A stretch of DNA of 64,000 bases, taken from Nitrospiraceae bacterium (GTDB taxonomy: Bacteria; Nitrospirota; Nitrospiria; Nitrospirales; UBA8639). The notes under the pieces were generated by a model. That model saw only the letters and a program-made list of their open reading frames with translations. It searched no databases and was not told the origin of the DNA. Shown one piece after another: positions 18,962 through 29,499 of this stretch; position 1 is the first letter of the stretch; the number at the start of each line of letters is the position of its first letter. A program made the position numbers and the translations under genes. The stretch covers positions 558,001-622,000 of the forward strand of contig JACKFE010000001.1 of assembly GCA_020632635.1 (NCBI GenBank). The letters run 5' to 3'.

Positions 18962-19348
18962 ATGAGGCGAATATTGATTACCGACGATTCACAGTTTCAA
19001 CGAAAAACGTTATCAGCCATCATTCAAAAGGCCGGCTACGAAGTCGAAACTGCCTCCAATGGCCGAGAAGCCTTAGCGCAAATCGAGGCGAATCCCCCTC
19101 ATTGCCTGATCTTGGATATGCTGATGCCGGAAATCGACGGTATTCAAGTCCTGGAAACGCTTCAGGCTAAGCAGATCCGCCTTCCAGTGATCGTCTTAAC
19201 CGCTGACATTCAAGAGTGGATGAAAATCCGGTGTCTGGAGTTAGGAGCCTCGGCCTTTCTGAATAAACCGGTCACGCAGGACATCCTTCGAATGGAACTC
19301 AACCAGATATTATCCCCCTCTCACACACAGGATACCCCATGCAGATAA
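18962..19348 (+). CDS. CheY-like response regulator
   Basis: A 128-aa single receiver domain. Motifs: RRILITDDSQFQRK (acid pair), acceptor Asp in LILDMLMPEIDG, IVLTADIQ for the switch Thr, and AFLNKPV for the Lys, so it should be phosphorylated normally. The frame is open to 18863, but the family starts at MRRILITDD, hence ATG 18962. It overlaps the CheC-like gene by ten bases and heads a four-gene unit with two hybrid kinases, one of which probably phosphorylates it. No output domain is present, so it must act on a partner protein, as CheY does. Confidence 0.88.
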   Translation: MRRILITDDSQFQRKTLSAIIQKAGYEVETASNGREALAQIEANPPHCLILDMLMPEIDGIQVLETLQAKQIRLPVIVLTADIQEWMKIRCLELGASAFLNKPVTQDILRMELNQILSPSHTQDTPCR

Positions 19349-19974
19349 GCGACGAACAACGGGACGCCTTGCAAGAACTCCTGAATATCGGAGTAGGAAA
19401 AGCGGCCGGGGCGCTCAATCAAATGCTGGAAAAGCCTATACGGTTGCACATTCCTTCTATCTGTATCGGACCGATTCAGGAATTACAAACCGCCATAGAT
19501 ACTGACGCCGCCGAATTCCACGCCTCGGTCCGCCTACCCTTCCATGGGGCTTTTTCCGGATCGACCTGTTTATTATTTCCAACGCAGAGCGCCGCCTCCT
19601 TACTGACCGTCCTCACGGGGGAGACTCAAAACCAAGACTCGTGGGACTCCATGAAAGAAGCCACACTGACGGAAATTGGAAACATTGTGCTGAATGGAGT
19701 CATGGGCTCCCTGACCAACGTGCTCCAACATTGCATCACGTATTCCGTCCCTTTTTATGAAGAAACAACGATTCAGCAATTAATCCAACCCAGAGCCACG
19801 CAAACGCCGGAAATGATGCTGTGGGCGCAAACCCGTTTTACGATCGAGGACTACAACATTTCCGGGGACATCATCTTACTCATGGGCGTTCAAGATCTGG
19901 GATGCCTCCTCCAAGCCATCACCGCGCTCCTTCAAACCGCAGATTCCTGCCATGGCCCAACTGGAACCCGCTAA
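19339..19974 (+). CDS. cheC: CheC-like phosphatase / CheX-type protein
   Basis: A 211-aa CheC-family protein. Both copies of the E-x-x-N active-site pattern are visible: ELLNIGVGKAAG (about 13-24) and EIGNIVLNGVMG (about 113-124). In known members these dephosphorylate CheY-P. Length is typical for CheC. No flagellar or chemoreceptor gene is nearby, so it more likely acts on the adjacent CheY-like regulator or the receiver domains of the hybrid kinases than in classical chemotaxis. The gene starts ten bases inside the end of the regulator gene and ends 23 bases inside the hybrid kinase gene, so all three are tightly coupled. Confidence 0.83.
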   Translation: MQISDEQRDALQELLNIGVGKAAGALNQMLEKPIRLHIPSICIGPIQELQTAIDTDAAEFHASVRLPFHGAFSGSTCLLFPTQSAASLLTVLTGETQNQDSWDSMKEATLTEIGNIVLNGVMGSLTNVLQHCITYSVPFYEETTIQQLIQPRATQTPEMMLWAQTRFTIEDYNISGDIILLMGVQDLGCLLQAITALLQTADSCHGPTGTR

Positions 19975-22900
19975 TGCCTGGGCCGAAATATTAGACCACC
20001 TTCCCCAGGGAGTGCTCATACTCCGGGAGGATTGGACGGTCTCCTATTGGAATCATTGCCTTGAAGAATGGACCGGCATTTCCAAACCGGAGATGCTCGG
20101 ACAGCCGATAGGACATCTCTATCCCCACCTGACAACCTCCAAGTACACCACTCGCCTTGAACCCTTGTTTCAGGGAGGCCCCCCAACGACATTTGCCTCT
20201 CAATTTCATGGGCAATTTCTCCCCTGTGCCTATCCCAATGGACAGCCCCGCATTCAGCACACCACCGCCAAAAGTATCTGGAATGAGGCCACGCAAAGCT
20301 GGCATGCCCTCATTATCATTCACGATGTGACGAATCTGGCTCGCCAAGTTCAAGCCTCTGAACTCCTCCGAAAAAAAGCCAATGAGGAAATGGCCGAACG
20401 AAAAAAACAGGCCACCTTGCTGTCCGCGATTCAACACATTGAGTCGACCTATATTGACACAAACAATCTCCACGGGACGTTTGATGTCGCCCTGTCTCAT
20501 CTTCTCCATATCACAGAGAGCACCTATGGATTTATTGGAGAAGTTCGCTATCGGGACGGCTTGCCTTACCTCAAGACCCAGGCCATCACCAATATTGCCT
20601 GGAATCAAGAGACACGAGACCTCTATGACCGCCTGGCACCTGAATTTGAATTTTTCAATCTGGCGACCCTATTTGGACAAGTCCTGAAAACCGGGGCATA
20701 TGTGATCGCCAATGACCCGGCCACAGACCCTCGACGAGGGGGGCTCCCCGAGGGGCACCCCCCACTCACCGCCTTTCTGGGCCTCCCCATTTACCATGGG
20801 ACTTGTTTCATCGGAATGGCGGGAGTCGCCAACCGCCCGAGCGGCTATCCCAGCACCCTGGTAGAAGACCTCCAACCATTGATGGCCTCTTTAGGCCGCA
20901 TTTTCCAATCCTTGAAAACCGAACAAGAACGGACGGCAGCACAACAGGCGCTGCAGGAAAGCGAGACCCGGCTCGAACTGGCCGTGAATGGGACGAATGA
21001 AGGCCTTTGGGATTGGATGGATCTCTCAGGAGAAGACATGTGGTGGTCTCCCAATTTCTACTCGCTCCTGGGCTACGCTCCGCAGGAGCTTCCGTCCAAT
21101 TTGCCCACGTTCAGACAGCTCCTTCACCCGGATGATCGGCAACCCGTGAACCAAGCCCTTCAGGATCACATTCACCACCAAACCCCCTTTAACCGGCACT
21201 TTCGATTGTGCACACAATCCGGTACCTATCGCTGGTTCCATGGACAAGGTTCCGCAATTCGGGATTCTGACCACCGTGCGATTCGTATGGCCGGTTCGAT
21301 TCGAGACGTGACCGAACAACGTGAACGGGAGGAGGAGCTCCACACCCTGTCCAACCGGCTGATTCTCGCCACCTCGGTAGCCAAAATGGGGATTTGGGAT
21401 TGGGACATTCCCACGAATCATCTGAAATGGGATACACAGATGTTCGAGTTGTTCGGCGTGAACCCCAAGGATTCCTCGAACACGTTTGACACCTGGTCCC
21501 GCACCCTTCATCCAGCCGATCGTTCGGCCGCCGAAAATGCCGTGCAACGAGCCCTTCAGGGTCAAGAAGAGTTAAATACGAAATTTCGCATTGTCTGGCC
21601 CGATCAGTCTGTCCATATCATTGCCGCACGAGGCCTTGTCTACTGGAATGACCAGGGCCATCCCATGAGGATGCTGGGAGTCAATTGGGACATCACCGAG
21701 GAAACGAAAGCGGACCATCGGCTTCGTGAAAGCGAACAACGGTTTCGAAGTCTGGCAGACTCCGCCCCCGTGCTGATCTGGCTTACCGGACCCGATCACC
21801 AGTTAAGTTGGGTCAATAAACCGTGGTTGGATTTTACCGGCCAATCTTTGGGTCAAGAACTGGGCAAGGGTTGGCTCCAAGGACTCCACCCCGACGACCA
21901 TAATCGTTATGGACAAACCTACCTTTCTGCCTACGAGGCAAAGCGGTCGTTCACCGTGGAATATCGCTTACGAAATATCCACAAAGAATTTCGTTGGATC
22001 CTCAGTACAGGTGTGCCTCGATTTTCCCCAGATGGGGCCTTCCTGGGATATATCGGCAGTGGCATAGACATTACCGAGCGCAAAAAGGCCGAGGAGAAAT
22101 TTCGGTTAGTGGTCGAGGCCGCCCCCAGCGGAATGATCATGATCAATCAAAAGGGCCGAATCGTCCTCGCCAATCAATTGGTGACGCAACTCTTCCACTA
22201 TTCAAGCAAGGAACTGCTCGGACAACCGATTGAACTGTTAATTCCCGAACGGTTTCGTCGCACCCATGAGGCCGATGTTTCACGTTTCTTTGCCCACCTC
22301 GAGTCTCGCGCCATGGGAAACGGACGCGATCTCTATGGTCGTCGAAAAGACGGCACCGAATTTCCCGTCGAAGTCGGCTTACAGCCGCTCAAATCCGGAA
22401 ACGATACGTATGTCCTAGCCTCTATCGTGGACATCACAAAACGAAAACAGTGGGAGGAACAGCTCGCGGAACAAAACCGCATGCTGGCACTGGATGCCGA
22501 AATCGGAAAGATTATTAGTCAACAACAGGACCTGCAACCACTCCTTCAGAAATGTGCGCAAGCCATGGTAGATCATCTCCGGGCTGTCAATGCCCGCATT
22601 TGGCTTCATCGCCCTGAGCACCACATGCTTGAACTCCAGGCCAGCAGCGGCGACGCTATCGATCTCGAGAGTCTCCCCGGACAGATCCCCATCGGCCAAT
22701 TGCTCGTCGGTCACATCGCCCAAGAGCAGAAACCGCACTGCACGAATGCAGTGCCCGAAGACCCGCAGATTTCAGAACAAGCATGGGCCAAACAAGAAGG
22801 GGTAGTCGCGTTCGCCGGATATCCCTTGCTGAAGGATCAAGAGATGATGGGAGTCATGGCCTTGTTCGCCAAGTCTCCCTTCTCCGAATTAACGTTGAAT

Positions 22901-25891
22901 ACACTCCGAATGATCAGCGACCACATCGCGATGGCCATTGAGGGCTATCAGGTTCACCAGGCTCATCAAGAGCTATCCCGTCAGAACGAACGAATTTTGG
23001 CTTCAGCCGGAGAAGGCATCTTTGGATTGGATTTGGAGGGTCGAGCCACCTTTATGAATCCAGCCGCTGCACGCCTGCTGGGGTACGAACCTGAAGAACT
23101 GATCGGCCGTCCCGTTCATGACGTGATTCATCACACCAAACCTGATGGGGCAATTTATCCGAAAGACGAATGCCCCATGTCCGCGGCCTTCAGGAATGGA
23201 ATCGGCCGGCACATCGAAGCGGAGGTCCTGTGGCGTAAGGACGGAACCCCCATGCCCGTCGAATACACCAGCACCCCTCTTCATGATGAAAAGTATGAGG
23301 TTCGTGGTGCGGTCATCACGTTTAATGACATTACGGAACGGAAACGCGCCGAGGACCGGTTTCGGCTTGTCGTCGAAACAACCCCCAGTGGCATGGTCAT
23401 GACGGATCAATCTGGCACAATTGTTCTTGTTAACCGGCTTGTCGAGACACTCTTCGGCTATTCCCGACAGGAACTCATCGGCCAACCTATTGAAATCCTG
23501 CTCCCGGCACGATTCCGACAAGCCCACCCCCACCATCGATCCGGGTACAGCAACAAACACGCTCCTCACCCGAAAATGGGCAAAGGACGGGAGCTCCATG
23601 GGCTCCATAAGGACGGACGGGAGATCCCACTCGAAGTTGGCTTGAATCCTATCGAAACGCGGGATGGCCGATTCATCCTGTCCTCCATCGTCGACATTAC
23701 CGAGCGAAAAGCCGCCGAACAGAAACGCCTACAGGACGCGCAAGCCCTTGAACAGACGAATAAGGAGCTGGTTCTTGCTCGGGACCAAGCCCTCTTGGCC
23801 GCTCGAAGCAAAGCCGAATTTTTAGCGACCATGAGTCATGAAATCCGTACACCCCTGAATGGCGTGATCGGGTTAACGAGTCTGCTACTGGATACGTCAT
23901 TAGATGAAGACCAGCGGGATATGGTGAATACGGTTCAGCACTCCGGCGAGTTCCTGTTGGGTATCCTCAATGACATTTTGGATTTTTCGAAAATCGAGGC
24001 CGGAAAACTGAATCTGGAATCGCTGGACTTTGACATACGAGTGGCCATTGATGAAACGATCGGATTACTTGCCGAACGGGCCGCTTCCAAGGGACTGGAA
24101 CTCTATTCCCTGGTCGATGCTTCCATCCCGCTGGTGATCAATGGAGACCCTGGACGAATTCGTCAAATTCTTTTAAACCTGATCGGCAATGCCATCAAAT
24201 TCACCAATTCCGGTAGTGTCTCTGTCCATGTATCTGCTACACCAAACCCTGAGGGTGGATTGACCCTGCACTTTAGCGTGGCAGATACGGGAATCGGATT
24301 ATCCCATGAAGCCCAACGGACCTTGTTCCAATCGTTCACACAAGCCGATAGTTCCACAACGAGAAAGTATGGGGGAACGGGGTTGGGGCTGGCCATTTCG
24401 AAACGTCTGGTAACACTCATGCAAGGAGAAATCGGCCTGGAAAGCCAACTGGGTCAAGGCAGCCGGTTTTGGTTTACACTTCCGGTTGCCTCCTCGGAAG
24501 CCCCGTACCAATTCCCCGCCCCTTGCCCGAGCTTGGAAGGGCGTCGGCTGGCCATTATTGCCGGTCCCCAATCCATACAAACTCTCCTGCGGCATTATGC
24601 CGAAATGTGGGGCATGCACTGTGAGACCGCAGACACCCCATCAGCCGGGCTCACCCTTCTCCAACAGGCACAACAAGCCCTCCACCCGTTCGATGTGGTG
24701 ATTGTGTATCACCCCACTTCGGCAATACAGGATTCCCAAGGCCTGACATTGGGCACAGCCATTCGACAAGATCCACGCCTGGCGTCTCTTCCCTTGATTC
24801 TCCTTGCCGAACTCGGCAAGCGGGGTGAAGCAAAACTCGCCAAAGACTCCGGCTTTGCAGCCTATTTAACCCAGCCCGTTCGCTACCAACAGTGGCAAGC
24901 CTGTCTAAAAATGGTCTTGAATCAGGACTCACCGATTTCGAATTCTTCAGTTCCGCTGATCACGCGCCATACCCTAAACGAATCCCGCGCACAATCCAGA
25001 CATCATATCTTGTTGGTAGAGGACAATGACGTCAATCAAAAGGTTGCGGTCCGCATGTTGAAAAAAATGGGATACCGGATCGATCTCGCCCTGAATGGTC
25101 AGGAGGCCATTCAGGCCTCACAGACAACTCGGTATGATCTGATCCTTATGGATTGCCAAATGCCGGAAATGGACGGGTTCGAAGCCACCCAAAAGATTCG
25201 TGAAGGGGAACGCGTCAATAATGAGGGATTTGAAAAAACAAGTGATGCCTCTTCAACAGAGTCCCCGCCTACGCCTGACTCTTCACTCCACGGGCCTCCG
25301 CGTCCACGAGTACCGATTCTCGCCCTCACGGCGAATGCATTGGAGAGTGACCGTGAACGGTGCCTAAAGGCCGGCATGGATGATTTCCTCACGAAACCCG
25401 TCCGGTTCGAACACCTTAAGGCCAAATTGGAACTTTGGTTGACACCAACAGCCGAACAGATTGATGCCCACGACGCATCCCATTCTCGCAATTCCCTCGC
25501 CTCTCCATCCGAAAAAACCGCCAGCGCTCCACAGGCACCCATTGATGAGCAGACCCTGGAAGAGCTTCGGACATTAGCAGGGGAAGACGACCCCGACTTT
25601 TTGGAATCGCTCATTGATCAATTCCTGGATGACCTGCCTCGACACCTGGAAAATATTCTGCGGTCCATCCAACAACAGGACTCGTCTAGCCTTACCAAAG
25701 CCGCACATACGTGCAAGGGCAGTTCTCGATATTTGGGAGCATTCGCGCTTTCGGACCTTTGTGCCCAACTGGAAACATGCAGCCGGAATCAGGATCTGTC
25801 CACAGCGGAGCAACATCTTTCGAACCTTCGTGCGGAAATTCATCGAGTCACACACACCCTTCAATCTCTTCGCTCTAAAACTCCAAACTAA
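19952..25891 (+). CDS. Giant multi-PAS/GAF hybrid histidine kinase
   Basis: A 1979-aa soluble hybrid kinase without membrane helices. Approximate order: PAS (10-125), GAF (150-320), four PAS (335-455, 465-585, 595-715, 720-845), GAF (850-1010), two PAS (1015-1265), HisKA with H1296 in MSHEIRTPLNG, HATPase (1400-1515, DTGIGL), a degenerate receiver (about 1530-1650), a full receiver with D1734 in LMDCQMPEMDG, and a C-terminal HPt with H1919 in AAHTCKGSSR. The PAS at 22090-22450 and 23350-23715 are near copies (FRLVVE..PSGM, GQPIE). Phosphorelay can run His-Asp-His inside one chain. The signals are unknown; cytosolic small molecules or redox cofactors are plausible. Confidence 0.88.
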   Translation: MAQLEPANAWAEILDHLPQGVLILREDWTVSYWNHCLEEWTGISKPEMLGQPIGHLYPHLTTSKYTTRLEPLFQGGPPTTFASQFHGQFLPCAYPNGQPRIQHTTAKSIWNEATQSWHALIIIHDVTNLARQVQASELLRKKANEEMAERKKQATLLSAIQHIESTYIDTNNLHGTFDVALSHLLHITESTYGFIGEVRYRDGLPYLKTQAITNIAWNQETRDLYDRLAPEFEFFNLATLFGQVLKTGAYVIANDPATDPRRGGLPEGHPPLTAFLGLPIYHGTCFIGMAGVANRPSGYPSTLVEDLQPLMASLGRIFQSLKTEQERTAAQQALQESETRLELAVNGTNEGLWDWMDLSGEDMWWSPNFYSLLGYAPQELPSNLPTFRQLLHPDDRQPVNQALQDHIHHQTPFNRHFRLCTQSGTYRWFHGQGSAIRDSDHRAIRMAGSIRDVTEQREREEELHTLSNRLILATSVAKMGIWDWDIPTNHLKWDTQMFELFGVNPKDSSNTFDTWSRTLHPADRSAAENAVQRALQGQEELNTKFRIVWPDQSVHIIAARGLVYWNDQGHPMRMLGVNWDITEETKADHRLRESEQRFRSLADSAPVLIWLTGPDHQLSWVNKPWLDFTGQSLGQELGKGWLQGLHPDDHNRYGQTYLSAYEAKRSFTVEYRLRNIHKEFRWILSTGVPRFSPDGAFLGYIGSGIDITERKKAEEKFRLVVEAAPSGMIMINQKGRIVLANQLVTQLFHYSSKELLGQPIELLIPERFRRTHEADVSRFFAHLESRAMGNGRDLYGRRKDGTEFPVEVGLQPLKSGNDTYVLASIVDITKRKQWEEQLAEQNRMLALDAEIGKIISQQQDLQPLLQKCAQAMVDHLRAVNARIWLHRPEHHMLELQASSGDAIDLESLPGQIPIGQLLVGHIAQEQKPHCTNAVPEDPQISEQAWAKQEGVVAFAGYPLLKDQEMMGVMALFAKSPFSELTLNTLRMISDHIAMAIEGYQVHQAHQELSRQNERILASAGEGIFGLDLEGRATFMNPAAARLLGYEPEELIGRPVHDVIHHTKPDGAIYPKDECPMSAAFRNGIGRHIEAEVLWRKDGTPMPVEYTSTPLHDEKYEVRGAVITFNDITERKRAEDRFRLVVETTPSGMVMTDQSGTIVLVNRLVETLFGYSRQELIGQPIEILLPARFRQAHPHHRSGYSNKHAPHPKMGKGRELHGLHKDGREIPLEVGLNPIETRDGRFILSSIVDITERKAAEQKRLQDAQALEQTNKELVLARDQALLAARSKAEFLATMSHEIRTPLNGVIGLTSLLLDTSLDEDQRDMVNTVQHSGEFLLGILNDILDFSKIEAGKLNLESLDFDIRVAIDETIGLLAERAASKGLELYSLVDASIPLVINGDPGRIRQILLNLIGNAIKFTNSGSVSVHVSATPNPEGGLTLHFSVADTGIGLSHEAQRTLFQSFTQADSSTTRKYGGTGLGLAISKRLVTLMQGEIGLESQLGQGSRFWFTLPVASSEAPYQFPAPCPSLEGRRLAIIAGPQSIQTLLRHYAEMWGMHCETADTPSAGLTLLQQAQQALHPFDVVIVYHPTSAIQDSQGLTLGTAIRQDPRLASLPLILLAELGKRGEAKLAKDSGFAAYLTQPVRYQQWQACLKMVLNQDSPISNSSVPLITRHTLNESRAQSRHHILLVEDNDVNQKVAVRMLKKMGYRIDLALNGQEAIQASQTTRYDLILMDCQMPEMDGFEATQKIREGERVNNEGFEKTSDASSTESPPTPDSSLHGPPRPRVPILALTANALESDRERCLKAGMDDFLTKPVRFEHLKAKLELWLTPTAEQIDAHDASHSRNSLASPSEKTASAPQAPIDEQTLEELRTLAGEDDPDFLESLIDQFLDDLPRHLENILRSIQQQDSSSLTKAAHTCKGSSRYLGAFALSDLCAQLETCSRNQDLSTAEQHLSNLRAEIHRVTHTLQSLRSKTPN

Positions 25892-25893
25892 CC

Positions 25894-28800
25894 ATGGCGC
25901 CACTCATTCCCCCTCACCAGACGATCTCAGATGACCCCACCTCCTCTCCGATGAGGCGGCATTCTTGGCCACACCTTATTCTTGGGGTTCTTCTCGGAAC
26001 CTTCTTTCTGATCGACTTGGCGCTCCCCCTCGGAGTGGCCAGTGGCATTCTCTATGTCATCTGTATCAGCCTGGCAGGACAATTAGGCATTCGATGGGTT
26101 TGGATGACAGCTGCAATCTCCAGCCTTCTTGTTCTAGCCGGGATGGAGTTGTCTCCGCCTGGAGGAGAAGCCTGGAAGGTTTTCAGCAATCGAGGGCTGG
26201 CCCTATTAGCCATAGGCGCAACCTCGATTGCCACCATTCAGTGGTTACGAATCAAGTCTCGACTCGCCATGCTCAATCACTCTCTGGAACAGCAAGTGAA
26301 CGATCGAACCCAGAATTTGGAGAATGCAAATGCAGCCCTTGCTGAGCAAATCATTGAGCGAGACGTGATGGCTCAGTGCCTTCAACAAAGTGAGGACCGT
26401 CTAGATTTAGTCATTCAAGGCTCAAACGAAGGCATTTGGGACTGGGATCTGACAACCCATAGCGCCTACTTTTCTGATCGGTTCAAAGCACTCCTGGGCT
26501 ATGAACCAGACGAATTCGACAATACTCTCTCGACGTTCCATCATCACATTCACCCGTTGAATCTTGGCACCGTCAATAGGGCCTTCCAGGCACATGTCAG
26601 GGAAGGTCGCCCGTACGATCTCAAAATCCGAGTCAGGATGAAATCCGGCGAATACCGTTGGTTCCGTCTCCGTGGTCAAGTTCGGCGCGACGAATCAGGT
26701 GAACCAGCTCAAATGGCCGGCTCCCTCTTGGATGTCACCCAAGAACATTGGTCGGTACAGCGGCAAACCACGCAGTATAGGGTTTCAAGCATTTTGGCCG
26801 AATCCACCACGCTGGACCTGGCCATTCCCAACATACTGCAGGCGATATGTCTCGAAATGGATTGGCGGGTGGGGGCTTTCTGGAAAATGAGCCCATCCGA
26901 CAACCACCTGCATTGCCAAGCCATTGTCGATCAGAGCCCTTCCACACATACCTCGTTCGCAGAAGAATCCCGACGCATCACACTTTCTCAGGGACAAGGA
27001 TTGCCTGGCTTGGTTTGGGCCACTCACCAACCTACCTGGATTCATGATTGCACACAGGAAGCCAAATTTTTACGATCCAGCATGGCTCGGCAAGATGGGC
27101 TTCGAGGAGCTCTGGGCTTTCCTATTTTTCTTGATCAGGATCTCCGAGGAATCTTTGAATTTTTTTCTTCCGACCCAATCACAGCCAACCAAGAGTGTCT
27201 GGGAGCTATCCAGACTATTGGGAATCAGATTGAACAGTTTGTGCAACGCCAGATGGCCAATGAACAATTATGGGCGCATAAACAGGAATTAGAGCGGACC
27301 AATCGTGAGCTGCTCCTCGCCCGCGATGCGGCCGCAGCGGCGGCTCAAGCCAAATCCAATTTTTTAGCCATGATGAGCCATGAAATTCGCACACCATTAA
27401 ATGGCATTATTGGTCTCACCGAAATTTTATTGTCTGATCAATCCACCCCGGATCAACAGGATTTATTGAAAACCATTGCCTCATGTAGTACGGCTCTCCT
27501 TCAACTGGTGAACAACATTTTGGATTGTTCAAAAATGGAAGCGGGCAAACTTTCACTCGAATCCATGGACTTCCCCCTACGCGAGACCATTGAAGAAATC
27601 CTGGATATCCTAGCCCCTCGCAGCCACTCCAAACAGGTGGAATTCATCGGATATATCGAGACATCCATTCCCAATATCCTGCGGGGAGATCCCAATCGCC
27701 TCCGACAAATTCTGTTAAATCTACTCGGAAATGCCATCAAATTTACGGACGCGGGTGTGGTCACGCTCCAAGTCACCGCTCCCTCCATCGATGCGAGCCA
27801 CATCACCCTTCGGCTTGAGGTTCAAGACAGCGGCCTCGGCATTCCCCGGCAATTTCATGATCACCTTTTCCAATTTTTCCATCAAGCTGACACAGGCATG
27901 GCCAGAAAATTTCAAGGCACAGGCCTCGGATTAGCTATCACCAAACAACTGGTGGAATTGATGGGTGGAACCATTGAATTTACCAGTGAACCGGGAGTCG
28001 GAAGCTGTTTTTGGTGTGAGATTCCCCTTCAGCAAGCCCTCACGGCGCTTCCGGAGCAAACCCAGCCCATCTCCCCCCCTTTACGAATAGGGCTGCTAAC
28101 CGCATCACAACCTCTTCGAAACGTCATTACCCACTATCTCCAATCCTGGAATTTGGGTTGCCTCACCGCCACTTCAGGGCTCGAAGCTCTGACCATGATT
28201 CGACAGGCTTATATGGATCGCCAGTCTCTCGACGTCCTCTTAGTCGATGCCTCCTTGTCCACGTTGGATCCCTGGACTTTTGGCCGGACGTTTACCAACG
28301 ACGCTCAACTTTCTTCGACGCGATTAATCTTGCTGACAGACTTGGGAAGAGGTGACCTCGTCCAGCAGGCTCAGCAATGTGGGTATCACACCCACCTCTC
28401 AAAACCGATTCACTATCACCAATTATATAGGAGTCTTTGTCCGGCCTTGGACGGGAGACCGAATCAGGATCCACCCAGTGGCTTGTCCTCTCCACCGGCA
28501 AGCCTTCATCCCTCACCTCCAAGCGAGGAGACTCCACCAGAAGCCCGCATTTTACTGGTAGAAGATAATGTGGTGAACCAACGGGTGGCGACCCGTATGC
28601 TGACGAAACTTCACCTGCAGGTCGATATCGCCAATAACGGACAGGAAGCCCTCGACGCCCTTCGTCAGCGCCCATACGATTTGATTTTCATGGATTGTCA
28701 AATGCCGGAGATGGATGGATTTGAAGCCACTCAGAAAATCCGGCAAGCAGAGCGTGAACGGGAAACCCTACTGAATGCGGGAGGGGGGGAGAAAGAGCCG

Positions 28801-29418
28801 CAACCCTCTCTCTTCTCACTCACGGATTCTCACCGCTCCCATGTGCCCATTATTGCACTGACGGCTAATGCCCTTCCCAGTGATCGATCCCGCTGCCTGG
28901 AAGCTGGCATGGATGACTTTCTGTCGAAGCCAGTGTCTCTTTCTCAATTGGAAGCGATGGTGCGAAAATGGAACCCCACCGCCTTGCCCCTTCCGTCAAC
29001 CCAGCAAGCGACTCCATCCACCGATGGGCAGCCTGCAGCGTTAGATCTCACAATACTTCACGACCTCGCCAAACTCGGGGGAGAAGAGGATACGGATTTC
29101 GTACACTCCGTGATCGATCAGTTCCTTGAAGACCTGCCCCGGCATACCTTAACGATTCAATCGGCATGGGAGCGCCAAGACATGGAGGCCTTAACACAAG
29201 CCGCCCACTCCTGCAAGGGAAGTAGCCGGACCATTGGGGCCACCGCATTGGCCGAAGCTTGTTATGCGTTGGAAACGATCGGACGGAACCGCACCCCCAT
29301 CACGTCCGCAGGTCCGTTCCAGGTGTGGGAATCCGAAAGGAATCGGACTAAACAGGCATTATTGGACTTTCGTAATCAGGTAAACGAACCCTTACAGCCT
29401 TTCACATCCACACGGTAG
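25894..29418 (+). CDS. Membrane-anchored hybrid histidine kinase with PAS, GAF, receivers and HPt
   Basis: A 1174-aa hybrid kinase. About four N-terminal membrane helices (residues 25-115) are followed by a coiled coil, PAS (about 165-290), GAF (about 295-455), HisKA with H496 in MMSHEIRTPLNG, HATPase (about 600-715, DSGLGIP), a degenerate receiver (about 725-860), a full receiver with D934 in FMDCQMPEMDG and an HPt with H1105 in AAHSCKGSSR. The part from HisKA onward closely matches the preceding gene, so the pair arose by duplication. It starts two bases after that gene's stop codon. The membrane anchor suggests it senses envelope or membrane-borne signals while its partner senses cytoplasmic ones. 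Confidence 0.88.
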   Translation: MAPLIPPHQTISDDPTSSPMRRHSWPHLILGVLLGTFFLIDLALPLGVASGILYVICISLAGQLGIRWVWMTAAISSLLVLAGMELSPPGGEAWKVFSNRGLALLAIGATSIATIQWLRIKSRLAMLNHSLEQQVNDRTQNLENANAALAEQIIERDVMAQCLQQSEDRLDLVIQGSNEGIWDWDLTTHSAYFSDRFKALLGYEPDEFDNTLSTFHHHIHPLNLGTVNRAFQAHVREGRPYDLKIRVRMKSGEYRWFRLRGQVRRDESGEPAQMAGSLLDVTQEHWSVQRQTTQYRVSSILAESTTLDLAIPNILQAICLEMDWRVGAFWKMSPSDNHLHCQAIVDQSPSTHTSFAEESRRITLSQGQGLPGLVWATHQPTWIHDCTQEAKFLRSSMARQDGLRGALGFPIFLDQDLRGIFEFFSSDPITANQECLGAIQTIGNQIEQFVQRQMANEQLWAHKQELERTNRELLLARDAAAAAAQAKSNFLAMMSHEIRTPLNGIIGLTEILLSDQSTPDQQDLLKTIASCSTALLQLVNNILDCSKMEAGKLSLESMDFPLRETIEEILDILAPRSHSKQVEFIGYIETSIPNILRGDPNRLRQILLNLLGNAIKFTDAGVVTLQVTAPSIDASHITLRLEVQDSGLGIPRQFHDHLFQFFHQADTGMARKFQGTGLGLAITKQLVELMGGTIEFTSEPGVGSCFWCEIPLQQALTALPEQTQPISPPLRIGLLTASQPLRNVITHYLQSWNLGCLTATSGLEALTMIRQAYMDRQSLDVLLVDASLSTLDPWTFGRTFTNDAQLSSTRLILLTDLGRGDLVQQAQQCGYHTHLSKPIHYHQLYRSLCPALDGRPNQDPPSGLSSPPASLHPSPPSEETPPEARILLVEDNVVNQRVATRMLTKLHLQVDIANNGQEALDALRQRPYDLIFMDCQMPEMDGFEATQKIRQAERERETLLNAGGGEKEPQPSLFSLTDSHRSHVPIIALTANALPSDRSRCLEAGMDDFLSKPVSLSQLEAMVRKWNPTALPLPSTQQATPSTDGQPAALDLTILHDLAKLGGEEDTDFVHSVIDQFLEDLPRHTLTIQSAWERQDMEALTQAAHSCKGSSRTIGATALAEACYALETIGRNRTPITSAGPFQVWESERNRTKQALLDFRNQVNEPLQPFTSTR

Positions 29419-29499
29419 GTTGTCCGTTTTCAGCATGCCGCTGACTTGGACGATCTTCTTTCTCTCCAACCAGATATCAGCGGTAGAAAGGTGATCCTT

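Noticed and set aside
28292..28675. Minus-strand frame of 127 codons inside the second hybrid kinase
   Set aside because: Antisense to a conserved receiver domain, so its openness follows from the codon pattern of the real gene.
29438..29483. Inverted repeat CCGCTGA/TCAGCGG between the converging kinase and TPR genes
   Set aside because: Loop of about 32 bases and no T-run; too weak to call a terminator.
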